DNA of 64,000 bases from Salvelinus alpinus (GCF_045679555.1 NC_092087.1:26667367-26731366); one strand, 5' to 3'. Shown: positions 20,431 to 32,620, numbered from the stretch's first letter. Program-made: numbers and translations. The notes: generated by a model not told the origin, from the letters alone.

Positions 20431-23029
20431 TACAGTGACCCCATATGTGTGCTAGCTGCTGTGAAGCATTCTGGATTCTCCCTGGGGTGGCATGGCATCA
20501 GTGGAGCACAGACGGTGTCCAGCAGAGCAGAGCAGGATGCTAGGCTAGGAGAGGCCATTCCAGAGCACAGCTACACTATACTGGGTCAGGGTCTCTCCCT
20601 TCTCTTAACACCCCATTACCCCAAGTATACTGTCAGTCTCTTCTCATTTCCTAATCTCAAGCACAAAGAAACATAGCAGGAGGGCGTAAGCAAATATATT
20701 CAGTGCTTTTAAGTATGATATTGCATTTAACGCTCACATCACACTGTTTTGGTTGAGAGGGATAAGGGGCTTATGAAAAGCAACATGCACGCACAAACTT
20801 ACACGCATTTCACATTTACACACACAAACACAATTGAGAGAGGGAGAGACAGAGAGAGCGCAATTCCAACATCACATTATGGTAAAAACCTTCCAAGCCC
20901 ACTCCTTTCCCCTCCCTCCCTCCCTCCCTTTCCTGCAGCTGCCTCCATTCCCTATGATTTCAGTTGTTTACCCCTTTTGTTTATGGTGGAGGCCTTTGAA
21001 CAGGAGAGCATGGCATTGTGAAGGGGAGTGTGTGCTAAGCCCTGCACCCGTGTGTTTATCTGCCTCTCCCAGCTGGGCTCCTGGGGGAGGGATGAGGCCT
21101 GGGAGAGAAGCTGGGATGAGGGCTAGGATGGAGACTAGGAGAACACTGGGGGAAAAGCTAGGATGACGCTAGGACAAGGGCTGGGGAATGATTATGTTTT
21201 TTGTCCTTCTAGAGGAAATTCTATCCTCACAGATCACCACAGTTAGTTACACATACACACAACAAGGTACATCCCTCACCCCCATGAAAACATACATGAG
21301 ATACATAAATTATAATGAGGGCTGGGATGAGAGCTGGGATGGACTCAACGAGAATGAAGAACGAAAGCAAGGGAGAAAATAGAAAACAAGGAGAAGTGAG
21401 AGTGAAATGGTGAGAACGAGTGAGCGTAAGAAGGAGTGTGGGGGTTGGCAAACAAGGAAGTGGTAGATGGAGAGGGATCAAGTGCAGAGTAAAGATGGAG
21501 ATCATGCTAAGGACACTGTGTATTGAGTCAGTTTCACTGAGGAGCCTCAGCACAGCATTCATAAGCAACACTTATGTTCCCTCAGGCACCGTAGACGCTG
21601 CTATCCACCTGCTCTATTCAAGACGTAGGCGTCGCAGCATGAAGTACCCACTTGGGGAACCAAAAGCCTGAAATCTTCTCTCTTACAACTGCAGAAATCT
21701 GGGACAGTCTTTATCAAGAGGAGAGGGAAAAAGAGGACCATGTCTGCAGCCCATTAAATGTTTTAAACCATCATTACAATAGTCATATAAAGGGTCAACA
21801 CAACCACCCTGAGAGCCAGGAAGCCAGCTATTACAACATTATTACCACTGGGGTTAGACGAACTAAACAGGGACATGATCCTTGCTACAGCACCTCTCGC
21901 CTACTGTTACAGCACTGTAACACACTTAAGTGTCTATATGGGTATGTGATGATAAAGCATAGCCTCTGAAGAAAGTACAAACAATACTGCCTATCAAGGG
22001 CTTTCCCCCCACACGTGTTTCCATGCTGTGCCTGTCTCCAGTGATACTGTGTCTGTGTCTGTGTGTGTGATAAAAATATCCCTTCTCCTCCACTCGAGTG
22101 GAAGCATTATCTACAATGCACAGTTTCCTCCTACGTGGTCCGTCAGTGTGGTAACATGAGAAATTTTACGCTAGCTAGTTACAAAATATAACGGCAACCG
22201 TCTTTCAAAAACTGTCAAAGACAACAGGGAGAATAAACTAAATCACATTTACGCTTGCGCTTAATCAAAGACAAAATGCCCAATGTAGAAAGCTACAAAC
22301 GGATCTGTTTTGGAAAAACTATTTTTCTGCCTTTAAATGGTCTGGATCATGGTGAGCCTCCATTTTCAATTAGTTCCTTTTTGTTCATAGTCCTCTTATT
22401 TATACCCATTTAGTCTTAAAAGAGGACAATCTCAGATATGCAATACTGTACTTAAAAGTGATTTAGTGACATAACTAGCCCAATATACACTGTGAAAACA
22501 ATCTGATCAAGACACTATGGTAGAATCAAGTTTTCATGGAAGTTGATTGTGCTACATGGTGAATGCTTTGTGCCCTGCTTAACCTCTCTCTCTCTCTCCT
22601 CCCCCCTCATATTTCTGCAAGCTTGACTGACCACAAGCAAGCAGAAAATCTCAAAATATTTTATAACAGGGCTTCTTCATGCTCCTCTTCTCCTCATGGG
22701 GTTTCCATGGCTACTTTGTCAGGTGACCTAGCTGGAGCCAATCCCCTGCCCTGCAGTCACTGTCACAGCAGTTAGTCAGCCTCGGCCACACAACAAGGAA
22801 ATGTTACGACTGTGTGTGTTTGTGTGTTAGTATGCATACACCACCCAGCAGTGGTACAGTGTTTAGTGTGTGTGGATGGTAGGACAGCAGATATATGTTT
22901 ACAAAAAAAAGAACTATACACACACACATATATATATAATGTATTTTTAAAATATATTTTCGTTTATTATTTTCCCCTAACCCTACCCCCCCTCCCCAAA
23001 ATGTAGGCTTCTACTCCCAGCTTATACAT
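20431..23029. other. Intergenic, no gene seen
   Basis: About 2.6 kb without a supported gene or clear transposon. Contains purine-rich and CT-rich runs (20,835-20,860; 20,905-20,930) and a TG run near 22,055. Confidence 0.45.
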
Positions 23030-23372
23030 AATATATACATTTTAAGGACACAATGTATTTTATAAAAGTATTTTACAATTTTACAATAGTAATCCTTCAG
23101 CTACCATCAACCCCTCCCATCTATCTCTGAAGACCATCCAGTTTGATTTATATTTGCCATATATTTCTAACTGTGTTGTTTCACAAGTTCTGAACCCATA
23201 TACATTTTACGGGCACAGTATATTTTGCATTAGTTATCTTGTTGTTTTTAGTCCCACCCTTCAGCTCCACTCAACCCCTCCCATCTATCTCTTAACACCA
23301 TCCATTTTTTTTGCCATATATTTTTCAACTGTGCTGTGATGTTTCACAAAAGTTCTGAACCTTTCTATTCTC
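23030..23372. repeat. Two tandem copies of a ~170-bp unit
   Basis: Both halves contain, in order, atatacattttaaggaca-like sequence, caacccctcccatctatctc, ccatccattt/ccatccagttt, gccatatatttt and tttcaca-agttctgaac. The units start near 23,030 and 23,200. Non-coding. Confidence 0.7.
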
Positions 23373-23607
23373 ATAGTTTCTACAGATTTTAAATGAAAGA
23401 TAACAGCAGTTATTTTTGTGTGTGTATGTGAAAGTGAATATTTGTGCAAAAACCTATGAGTGAGAGTTCCAGTAATTGTATTATATGTAAGAGTGGACAC
23501 TTTTAGCAGAATGTCACTTTACATTTCATATTACTGGGCATGTCAAATTCTCTCTCTTTACTAAAGAGATGAGACACAAAAGTGTGGTGTTCACACCTAC
23601 AGTATAT

Positions 23608-23718
23608 GCCCACTGGACCCAGATGTCAATTCAACGTCTATTCCACGTTGGTTCAATGAAATTTCATTAAAATGACGTGGAACCAACGTTGATTCAACCA
23701 GTGTATGCCCAGTGGGTG
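23608..23718. mobile_element. Short palindromic MITE
   Basis: About 110 bp between gcccactgga and tgcccagtgggt, with inner complementary stretches (caacgtctattccacgttgg; gacgtggaaccaacgttgat). The whole element can fold into one hairpin. Abundant type in salmonids (recalled). Confidence 0.8.
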
Positions 23719-25571
23719 TTCACCTTGATGAGGCTGTTAATACTATTTGCTTTTAACACAATGGTATATGATGTTACAGAGCTACAAACATTCCACAAAT
23801 ATAGTGCTTTTTGGGTAGTGTAATTGATTTAAAAAAAATAAAAAAATATGTATTTCACCTAATTAAAACATTCTGTTATAAAGAGCGTAAAGAGCTTAAA
23901 AAACATGTTTTCACTTAGTGCCAAATAAAGTAACAGGGTTGACAATTGTATCTTAAATCAGCCATAAATTCCTTTGTGATAGGGGGAATGGAGGCAACAA
24001 GGAGGGGCAATTGAATGCAAGCGTCACAAAAACATTAAATTGTACATTTAAAAAAAATCCTGCCTATCTATCTATGGGTAACAGTGCTGACATGTTATAC
24101 TTGACACACTCAGTTTTCCATCAGAAGAAAAAAAAACTGAAAATGGCCAAAAATAGTAGAACCAGCTCACCTGCTTTAACACTATGATTTGACTAATACA
24201 TGTTCAATGTGTCTTCTGAAAAGTTTTTTTAAAATTAGAGTTTCACTATATTAAAACAAGAGTTCCGTTCACGTAACAGGTTTGACCTGAGGAACAAACG
24301 TAAATTAATCACATTAAATAAATAATAATCTTCAGAAATTACTTTGTCAAAATAACTAGGGCTTTACAATGATGGTGAAAACTTGGGGAAATGTTTGGGG
24401 TGGTGGGTTAAAATCTTCCTAGAAGACAGAAAAGGGTGACATGTCAAATTTGCAGATTTTTGGCATTTTAGCAAGTCTTAATTCATACAAAAAAAATCGG
24501 ATTTATTGAATTTGACCAATCACATCAGAACTTTTCACATCAGAACCTTCTCAGAGCTGATCTGTTTGGTCAAAATACCAATTAGTAAAAAAATATATCA
24601 GACTTGCCTGTGTAAATGCAGCCCATGTGGTTTATATTAAAGGGACTTCATTTAATAAAACAGGCTTTTAAAATTCAATATTGGTGCACAATTTCTACTC
24701 CAGACCATTAGACTACACTCTCCAACCTTTCCCCTGTAGGGTTTCACTCACTGATCGATGTTGAGAAGAGAGTGGCATTGGGCATGATCTCTGCTCCAAC
24801 GAGAGGCTGTGCCAACAAAAAGGAAGGGACAGGCCAACCTTCTCCTGCCTGACTCACAGACCGAGACGAGCCCAGAGACGTGAGCTCCCCTCTGACATGA
24901 TGGGTTAGCATTAGCAGAACTAAGTTACAGCCTAAAACTCCATCCACATCACATGCGGACTGTGGAGACACACACACGCATACGCCTACCCGCCCACAGA
25001 GACAGACAGGAGACACACAGTAATATTGTAATACTGTTGTATTGTAATATTGTACATTTTATATTGCAAATTTGAATTAATAGAGTAATAATGTAATAGT
25101 GTCTTGTATGATGTATTGTTTTAATCATCTTTGGACCCAAGGAAGAGTAGCTGCCATAACGGTAAGTAGTTTGGGGGTGAGGGTGCTGCAATGTGGTACG
25201 ACAAATAATCCCTCCCCCAAAATGTTATTTTATTGAAGCTGCCTTAGCTTCACAAGTAATCAGGTGTGTAGTGCCCGGGGAGCGCGATGGAGTGGCGCTC
25301 CCTCAATTTGAGAATACACAGAAAATTTATTCTGATCAATTCTAAATAAATTATATTTAATTACCACAAAAATTCCATGAAAAACGATAGCATGACAAAC
25401 TAAATAAATATGTAGGCTACAGCAGCATAGAGGAAGCTAAATGTAGGTTTCTTCTCTGTCTTCTGTCTTTCTTGATAAAACTCCACCGACCTGCTCTTGT
25501 GCGGTGGAACACAGGACGATATGTGACCACTTGCTTATAGCGACACCGTTCTCCCAAACCCGTGGCCACAG
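23719..25571. other. Intergenic, no gene seen
   Basis: No supported gene. A minus-strand ORF at 24,744-25,016 lacks any recognisable domain. Confidence 0.4.
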
Positions 25572-25706
25572 AGGCGACAGGTAGCCTAGCGGTTAACAGC
25601 GTTGGGCCAGTAACCGAAAGGTCACTGTTTTGAATCCCCGGGCCGACTAGGTGAAAATCTGTCCATGTGCACTTGAGCAAGGCACTTAACCCTAAAAGCT
25701 CATGTA

Positions 25707-27158
25707 CAGATGAAGTCAGAAGTTTACATACACCGAGGTTGGAGTCATTAAAACTCATTTTTCAACCACTCCACAAATGTCTTGTTAACAAAATATAGTT
25801 TTGGCAAGTCGGTTAGGACATCTACTTTGTGCATGACACATTACATTTTTCCAACAATTGTTTACAGACAGATTCTTTCACTTATAATTCACTGTATCGC
25901 CTACCTTCAAACTCTTTGCTTGACATCATGGGGAAATCAAAAGAAATCAGCCAAGACCTCAGAAAATTGTAGACCTCCACAAGTCTGGTTACAGCCTTGG
26001 GAGCAATTTCCAAACGCCTGAAGGTACCACGTTCATCTGTACAAACAATAGTACGCAAGTATAAACACCATGGGACCACGCATCCGTCATACCACTCAGG
26101 AAGGAGATGCATTCTGTCACCTAGAGATGAACGTACTTTGGTGCGAAAAGTGCAAATCAATCCCAGAACAACAGCAAAGGACCTTGTGAAAATGCTGGAG
26201 GAAACAGGTACAAAAGTATCTATATCCACAGTAAAACGAGTCCTATATTGACATAACCTGAAAGGCTGCTCAGCAAGGAAGAAGCCACTGCGCCATAAAA
26301 AAAGCTACGGTTTGCAATTGCACATGGGGACAAAGATCGTACTTTTTGGAGAAATGTCCTCTGGTCTGATGAAACAAAACTAGAACTGTTTGGCCATAAT
26401 GACCATCGTTATGTTTGGAAGAGAAAGGGGAGGCTTGCAAGCCGAAGAACTCCATCCCAACCGTGAAGCACAGGGGTGGCAGCATCATGTTGTGGGAGTG
26501 ATTTGCTGCAGGAGGGACTGGTACACTTCACAAAATAGATGGCTTCATGAGGGAGGAGAATTATGTGGATATATTGAAGCTACATCTCAGGACATCAGTT
26601 TAGGAAGTTAAAGCTTGGTCGCAAATGGGTCTTCCAAATGGACAATGACCTCAAGCACACTTCCAAAGTTGTGGCAAAATGGCTTAAGTACAACAAAGTC
26701 AAGGTATTGGAGTGGCCACCCCAAAGCCCTGACCTCAATCATATAGAAAATGTGTGGTCAGAACTGAAAAAGCATGTGCGAGCAAGGAGGCCTACAAACC
26801 TGAATCAGTTACACCAGCTCTGTCAGGAGGAAATTGGCCAAAATTCACCCAACTTTTTGTGGGAAGCGTGTGGAAGGCTACCCGAAACGTTTGACCCAAG
26901 TTTAAATTGTTTAAGGCAATGCTACCAAATACTAATTGAGTGTATGTAAACTTCTGACCCACTGGGAATGTGATGAAAGAAATAAAAGCTGAAATAAATA
27001 ATTCTCTACTATTATTCTGACATTTCACGTTCTTAAAATAAAGTGGTGATCCTAACTGACCTAGACAGGGAATTTTTACTAGGATTAAATGTCAGGAATT
27101 GTGAAACTGAGTTTAAATGTATTTGGCTAAGGTGTATGTAAACTTCCGACTTCAATTG
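25707..27158 (+). mobile_element. Sleeping Beauty-like Tc1 element
   Basis: TA at 25,705-25,706 and 27,159-27,160 flanks termini cagatgaagtcagaagttta and taaacttccgacttcaattg. The inner direct repeat is present on the right (gtatgtaaacttctgaccca, 26,943-26,962), but the left inner repeat has been deleted: the sequence jumps from cactgtatc to gcctaccttcaaactc at about 25,900. Such an element would lack a complete IR/DR on the left. Younger than the SINE it interrupts. Confidence 0.92.
25928..26935 (+). pseudogene. Sleeping Beauty-type Tc1 transposase pseudogene
   Basis: DD34E transposase, near full length but broken. ATG at 25,928 starts MGKSKEISQDLRK and hits TAG after about 14 codons. The DNA-binding domains follow in one open stretch: LGAISKRLKVPRSSVQTIVR, SYHSGRRC (GRPR-like linker region), DERTLVRKVQINPRTTAKD, ISTVKRVLY and then TGA. 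Catalytic parts are scattered over frames: GHNDHRYVWK (near 26,390-26,420), MDNDLKHTSKVVAKWLKYNK with the second Asp (26,638), and SPDLNHIENVWSELKKHV with the Glu (26,727). It ends at TAA 26,933-26,935. Asn-to-His in the usual DLNPIEN block gives DLNHIEN. Not functional. Confidence 0.93.
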
Positions 27159-27422
27159 TAAGTCGCTCTGGAAAAAAGCATCTGCTAAATTACTAAAATG
27201 TAAATGCCCCTGTAAAGCCCAAGAGCCTGACCCTCTCTGGAAGTTGCTGTAGCCCTGCTTGGAATCCTTAGCCTATATTGACTTTTGGTTGGGACGAAGA
27301 GCCCGTCAGGATTTGAAATGGGCCAATTCTATGTAGAAATGATTTATGTTCACTACTTGGTCAATTGATTTGATGATTCAATCTACGCAAATAAATTATA
27401 TGAATTGATGGTTCAACCCCTG

Positions 27423-27780
27423 TGTCACGCCCTGACCATAGTTTTCTTTGTATGTTTTATGTTTTGTTTGGTCAGGGTGTGATCTGAGTGGGCATTCTAT
27501 GTTGTATGTCTGGTTTGTCTATTTCTATGTGTTTGGTCTGATATGGTTCTCAATCAGAGACAGGTGTTTTGCGTTGTCTCTGATTGGGAACCATATTTAG
27601 GTAGCCTGTTTTGTATTGTGGGTTGTGGGTTATTGTCTATGTTAGTTGCTTGTGTCTGCACTTGTTGAGCTATAGCGTCACATTCGTTTTGTAAGTTTTT
27701 CCAGTGTTCTTCGTTAATAAATAGAAGAATGAATTCACATCACGCTGCGCCTTGGTCTCCTCCATTCAACGAACGTGACA
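27423..27780 (+). repeat. 5' LTR
   Basis: 358 bp, TGTCACGCCC... to ...AACGTGACA. Holds a short inverted pair atggttctcaatcagagaca / tgtctctgattgggaacca and an aataaa-type signal near 27,717. Compared with the 3' LTR it has two extra small stretches in the ttgtgggttgtgggttattg part. Confidence 0.93.
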
Positions 27781-28821
27781 GAATCACCCACCAAACAAGG
27801 ACCAAGCAGTGTGAAAGGGAGGAACAGCATTTGGTGGAAAAATGGACCCGGGAGAAGGATGAGTGGAAAACAACCTGGGAGGAAATAGAGAGTTGGTCGA
27901 TCGATCCAGGGAGAGTGCCGGAGCCCGCCTGGGATTCAATGGAACAGTGCGAGGAGGGATACAGGAGAATGGAGGAACGGGGACGATATAAAAGGTACGC
28001 GGCTAGCATGGAAGCCCGAGAGGCAGCCCCAAGATTTTTTTTGGGGGGGGCACACGAGGAGATTGGCTGAGTCAGGTAGGAGACCTAAGCCAACTCCTCA
28101 TGCTTACCGTGGGGAGTGTGTAACTGGTCAGGCACCGTGTTATGCAGAGATGCGCACGGTGTCTCCAGTGCGCTATTCTAGCCCGGTGCGCTCTAGTCCA
28201 GCTCCTCGCATTGGCCGGGCTAGAATGGGCATCCAGCCAGGTAGGAGAGTGCCGGCTCAGCGCTCCTGGTCTCCAGTGTACCTCCTTGGACCAGGATATC
28301 CTGCGCCGACTCTGCGTACTGTGAGTCTGCACAGCCCTGTGCGTCCTGTGCCAGCGCCCTGCATTTGCAGGGCAAGTAGAAACATCCAGCCAGGACGGGT
28401 TGTGTCAGCTCTACACTCCAGACCTCCAGTACGCCTCCACAGCCCAGTACGTCCTGTGCCTGCTCCCCGCACTCGCCCTGAGGTGTGTCTCCCCAGCCCA
28501 GTACCAACACCACGCACCAGGCTTCCTGTGCGTCTCCAGAGTCCAGTATGCCCTGTTTCTCCTCCCCGCACTCGCCCTGAGGTGCGTGTTCCCAGCCCGG
28601 TACCACCAGTTCCGGCACCACGCACCAGGCCTACTGTGCGCCTCAGCAGGCCAGAGCCACCCGTCTGTTCAGAGCCGCCAGAGCCGCCCGCCAGTCAGGA
28701 GCCGCCCGCCAGTCAGGAGCCCCTGGAGCCGCCCCTCAGTCCGGAGCCGCCCCTCCGTCCAGTGGCGCCCTCTAGGATGGTCTTCAGTCCGGGACCCGCA
28801 GCAAGGGTCCCCGCTCCATAG
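27729..28821 (+). pseudogene. Proline-rich repeat protein of the LTR element
   Basis: Two open stretches that probably were one frame. The first (27,729-28,070) starts inside the 5' LTR and encodes a charged, helical segment (REEQHLVEKWTREKDEWKTT; later EEGYRRMEERGRYKRY). The second (open to 28,821, no ATG of its own) is a low-complexity protein with repeated RPVPAPRTRPEV, SPVRPVPAP and RLHSPVRP motifs, ending in EPPEPPASQEPPASQEP. They meet at an eight-T, eight-G run (28,035-28,050) where a 1-base slip joins the frames. No zinc knuckle or enzymatic motif is seen. Could be a Gag-like or entirely repeat-derived product; function unknown. Confidence 0.55.
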
Positions 28822-28956
28822 GCGCCACCAAAGCGGGTTATGACTATGGTGGAGTGGGGTCCACGTCCCGCGCCGGAGCCGCGGACAGATGCCAACCCAG
28901 ACCCTCCCCTATAGGTTTAGGTTTGCGGCCGGAGTCCGCACCTTGAGGGGGGGTAC

Positions 28957-29305
28957 TGTCACGCCCTGAACATAGTTTGCTTTGTATGTTTTATGTTTTG
29001 TTTGGTCAGGGTGTGATCTGAGTGGGCATTCTATGTTGTATGTCTGGTTTGTCTATTTCTATGTGTTTGGCCTGATATGGTTCTCAATCAGAGACAGGTG
29101 TTTTGCGTTGTCTCTGATTGGGAACCATATTTAGGTAGCCTGTTTTGTATTGTGGGTTATTGTCTGTTAGTTGCTTGTGTCTGCACTTGTTGATCTATAG
29201 CGTCACGTTAGTTTTGTAAGTTTTTCCAGTGTTCTTCGTTAATAAATAGAAGAATGAATTCACATCACGCTGCGCCTTGGTCTCCTCCATTCAACGAACG
29301 TGACA
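28957..29305 (+). repeat. 3' LTR
   Basis: 349 bp, nearly identical to the 5' LTR; differences include cctgaac for cctgacc and ttggcctg for ttggtctg. Confidence 0.93.
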
Positions 29306-29731
29306 CCCTGGTTTTCCTTTATTCTCTAATAGGTATATTGTAACCATGTGTTCAAAGTAATCAAATCAAAGTTAATTTAGTGCTGTCCTTTCAAACCACT
29401 AAGGGCCCTCCAATCTTTTAAAATAACACTTATCAAGATATGTTGCCTACGCTTAATAGTCCTACTTATCACTAAAATAGAAGATTATCACTTCTCACAA
29501 TGGTGCTCGTTTAGTAAAGTTAGATCAATGCTGAATCAAATGTCTTGCAAGATCACATAACGATGAATTCGTATTTTATATAACAGAACCGAACAGCATA
29601 GCAGGCCTTTACATTAGTTAAACCAAAATCACCTTATTTCTAATGAGATTTTATGATGGTTAGCTGAAGCTGAATAGTCCCCCCCAAAAAATTAACATGA
29701 GCCAAAATTCAGAGCCACTATGCAGGATATA
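29306..29731. other. Intergenic, no gene seen
   Basis: AT-rich, no coding potential or repeat that I recognise. Confidence 0.45.
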
Positions 29732-29888
29732 CAGTGCATTCAGAAAGTATTCAGACCCCTTCAATTTTTCCACATCTTGTTACGTTACAGCCTTATTATA
29801 AAATTGATTAAATTGTTTTTTCCCCCTCATTAATCTATACACAATAGCCCATAATGACTAAGCAAAAATAACTATATATATATATATA

Positions 29889-31495
29889 CAGTGGGGAGAA
29901 CAAGTATTTGATACACTGCCGATTTTGCAGGTTTTCCTACTTACAAAGCATGTAGAGGTCTGTAATTTTTATCATAGGTACACTTCAACTGTGAGAGACG
30001 GAATTTAAAACAAAAATCCAGAAAATCACATTGTATGATTTTTAAGTAATTAATTCGCATTTTATTGCATGACATAAGTATTTGATACATCAGAAAAGCA
30101 GAACTTAATATTTGGTACAGAAACCTTTGTTTGCAATTACAGAGATCATACGTTTCCTGTAGTTCTTGACCAGGTTTGCACACACTGCAGCAGGGATTTT
30201 GGCCCACTCCTCCATACAGACCTTCTCCAGATCCTTCAGGTTTCGGGGCTGTCGCTGGGCAATACGGACTTTCAGCTCCCTCCAAAGATTTTCTATTGGG
30301 TTCAGGTCTGGAGACTGGCTAGGCCACTCCAGGACCTTGAGATGCTTCTTACGGAGCCACTCCTTAGTTGCCCTGGCTGTGTGTTTCGGGTCGTTGTCAT
30401 GCTGGAAGACCCAGCCACGACCTATCTTCAATGCTCTTACTGAGGGAAGGAGGTTGTTGGCCAAGATCTCGCGATGCATGGCCCCATCCATCCTCCCCTC
30501 AATACGGTGCAGTCATCCTGTCCCCTTTGCAGAAAAGCATCCCCAAAGAATGATGTTTCCACCTCCAAGCTTCACGGTTAGGATGGTGTTCTTGGGGTTG
30601 TACTAATCCTTCTTCTTCCTCCAAACACGGCGAGTGGAGTTTAGACCAAAAAGCTCTATTAATGTCTCATCAGACCACATGACCTTCTCCAATTCCTCCT
30701 CTGGATCATCCAGATGGTCATTGGCAAACTTCAGACGGGCCTGGACATGCGCTGGCTTGAGCAGGGGGACCTTGCGTGCGCTGCAGGATTTTAATCCATG
30801 ACGGCGTAGTGTGTTACTAATGGTTTTCTTTGAGACTGTGGTCCCAGCTCTCTTCAGGTCATTAACCAGGTCCTGCCGTGTAGTTCTGGGCTGATCCCTC
30901 ACCTTCCTCATGATCATTGATGCCCCACGAGGTGAGATCTTGCATGGAGCCCCAGACCGAGGGTGATTGACCGTCATCTTGAACTTCTTCCATTTTCTAA
31001 TAATTGCGCCAACAGTTGTTGCCTTCTCACCAAACTGCTTACCTATTGTCCTGTAGCCCATCCCAGCCTTGTGCAGGTCTACAATTTTATCCCTGATGTC
31101 CTTACACAGCTCTCTGGTCTTGGCCATTGTGGAGAGGTTGGAGTCTGTTTGATTGAGTGGGTGGACAGGTGTCTTTTATACAGGTAACGAGTTCAAACAG
31201 GTGCAGTTAATACAGGTAATGAGTGGAGAACAGGAGGGCTTCTTAAAGAAAAACTAACAGGTCTGTGAGAGCCGGAATTCTTACTGGTTGGTAGGTGATC
31301 AAATACTTATGTCATGCAATAAAATGCGAATTAATTACTTAAAAATCATACAATGTGATTTTCTGGATTTTTGTTTTAAATTCCGTCTCTCACAGTTGAA
31401 GTGTACCTATGATAAAAATTACAGACCTCTACATGCTTTGTAAGTAGGAAAACCTGCAAAATCGGCAGTGTATCAAATACTTGTTCTCCCCACTG
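29889..31495 (-). mobile_element. Tc1 element, family X copy 1 (1,607 bp)
   Basis: TA at both ends (29,887-29,888; 31,496-31,497); termini cagtggggagaacaagtatt and its complement aatacttgttctccccactg. The inverted repeats extend over about 200 bp (to around tttattgcatgacataagta on each side). Complete in structure. It lies inside the left terminus of the Tc1 at 29,732. Copy 2 is at 43,119-44,723. Confidence 0.95.
30105..31127 (-). pseudogene. Tc1 family X transposase, two nonsense changes
   Basis: Full-length DD34E transposase frame of about 340 codons, spoiled by two stops. [20 protein letters not shown] starts at 31,127; HTH 1 runs to IIRKWKKFK, the [10 protein letters not shown] linker leads to HTH 2 ([20 protein letters not shown]). 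The first catalytic Asp is in [13 protein letters not shown]. Stop 1 (TAG, about 30,603) follows WRKKKD; stop 2 (TGA, a CGA-to-TGA type change) lies near 30,515. The frame continues with [20 protein letters not shown] (second Asp), [15 protein letters not shown] (Glu) and ends [12 protein letters not shown] at 30,105. No frameshift seen: the least damaged transposase in the window. Confidence 0.94.
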
Positions 31496-31684
31496 TATAT
31501 GAAAACAACGGAAATATCAGATTTACATAATTACAATTACACAGATTTACAAATATCCCTTTAACACAGAACTTTGTTGAAGCATCTTTGGCAGCGATTG
31601 CAGCCTCGAGTCTTCTTGGGTATAACGCTACAAGCTTGGTACACCTATATTTGGGGAGTATCTCAGATTCTCAGGTTCTTCTAT

Positions 31685-32620
31685 GCTATAGCTCAGCATT
31701 CAATACCATAGTACTCTCCAAGCTCATCATTAAGCTTGAGGCCCTGGGTCTCAACAACACCCTGTGCAATTGCGTCCTGGACTTCCTAACGGGCCGCCCC
31801 CAGGTGGTGAATGTAGGGAAAAAAAATCTCCACTTCGCTGATCCTCAACACTGGGGCCCCACAAGGGTGCGTGCTCAGCCCCCTCCTGTACTCCCTGTTC
31901 ACCCATGACTGCGAGGTCATGCACGCCTCCAACTCAATCATCAAGTTTGCATACGTCATTGTTGGTAATCAGGCTGTTGTGTCGAGACAGCCTATAGGGA
32001 GGAGGTGAGGGCTCTCGGAGTGTGGTGTCAGGAAAATAACCTCTCACTCAACGTCAACAAAACAAAGGAGATAACCGTAGACTTCAGGAAAGAGCAGAGG
32101 GAGCATCGGTGGGACCGCAGTGGAGAAGGTGGAAAGTTAAGTTCGTTGGCGTACACATCACTGACAAACTGAAATGGTCCACCCACACAGAGAGTGTGGC
32201 GAAGAAGGTACAACAGTGCCTCTTCAACCTCTGGAGGCTGAAGAAATTTGGCTTGTCATCTAAAACACTCAAACTTTTACAGATGCACAATTGAGAGCAT
32301 CCTGTTGGGCTGTATCACCTCCTGGTACGGCAACTGCACCGCCCACAACCGCAGGGCTCTCCAGGGGGTGGTGCGGTCTGCACAACGCATCACCGGATGC
32401 AAACTACCTGCCCTCCAGGACACCTACAGCACCCGATGTCACAGGAAGGCCAAAAAGATCATCAAGGACAACAACCACCCAAGCCACTGCCTGATCACCC
32501 CGCTACCATCCAGAAGGCGAGGTCAGTACAGGTGCATCAGAGCTGGGACCAAGAGACTGAAAAACAGCTTCTATCTCAAGGCCATCAGACTGTTAAACCC
32601 ATTACTAGCACAGAGAGGAT
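31685..32620 (+). pseudogene. Rex1-like reverse transcriptase fragment
   Basis: C-terminal half of a non-LTR reverse transcriptase. YSSAFNTIVLSKLIIKLEAL and CVLDFLTGRPQVVNVGKKN come first (31,685 on); the expected GAPQGCVLSPLLYSLFTHDC follows in a shifted frame. The catalytic YADD motif region near 31,950 is degraded to tacgtcattgttggt. Then LSLNVNKTKEITVDFRKEQ (about 32,035) and RITGCKLPALQDTYSTRCHR plus AIRLLNPLLA (32,390-32,600). Several frameshifts and stops. Confidence 0.85.

Larger units (their letters stand above)
25572..27206 (+). mobile_element. HpaI-type tRNA-derived SINE, split by a Tc1
   Basis: Head at 25,572-25,706 has an A-box-like ggtagcctagcggtta and a B-box-like gttttgaatcc, followed by ctaggtgaaaatctgtcc. 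The tail resumes at 27,159 as taagtcgctctggaaaaaag, then catctgctaaattactaaaa, and ends at taaatg (27,206). The tail matches the 3' end of LINE-A (7495-7560, minus strand). The Tc1 at 25,707-27,158 sits between, at a TA. Confidence 0.87.
27423..29305 (+). mobile_element. Complete non-autonomous LTR retrotransposon
   Basis: 5' LTR 27,423-27,780, internal region 27,781-28,956, 3' LTR 28,957-29,305. Target duplication ccctg is perfect (27,418-27,422 and 29,306-29,310). A purine tract tgaggggggg lies just before the 3' LTR (about 28,943-28,953). No protease, reverse transcriptase or integrase; the interior encodes a charged region followed by a proline-rich repeat protein. The LTRs differ at about six positions plus two small indels, so insertion is recent. 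Confidence 0.93.

Noticed and set aside
19913..20558. Long ORFs of 130-203 codons on both strands
   Set aside because: They are produced by a 27-bp tandem repeat whose unit length is a multiple of three; no start context, domain or splice support.
24744..25016. Minus-strand 90-codon ORF considered as a sypl1 or other exon
   Set aside because: No physin motif and no plausible pair of splice sites in phase.
28220..28625. Minus-strand ORFs of 122-133 codons in the LTR element
   Set aside because: Antisense of the proline-rich repeat frame.
30166..30606. 146-codon plus-strand ORF, and the parallel one at 43,396-43,911
   Set aside because: Antisense shadows of the Tc1 family X transposase, repeated in both copies.
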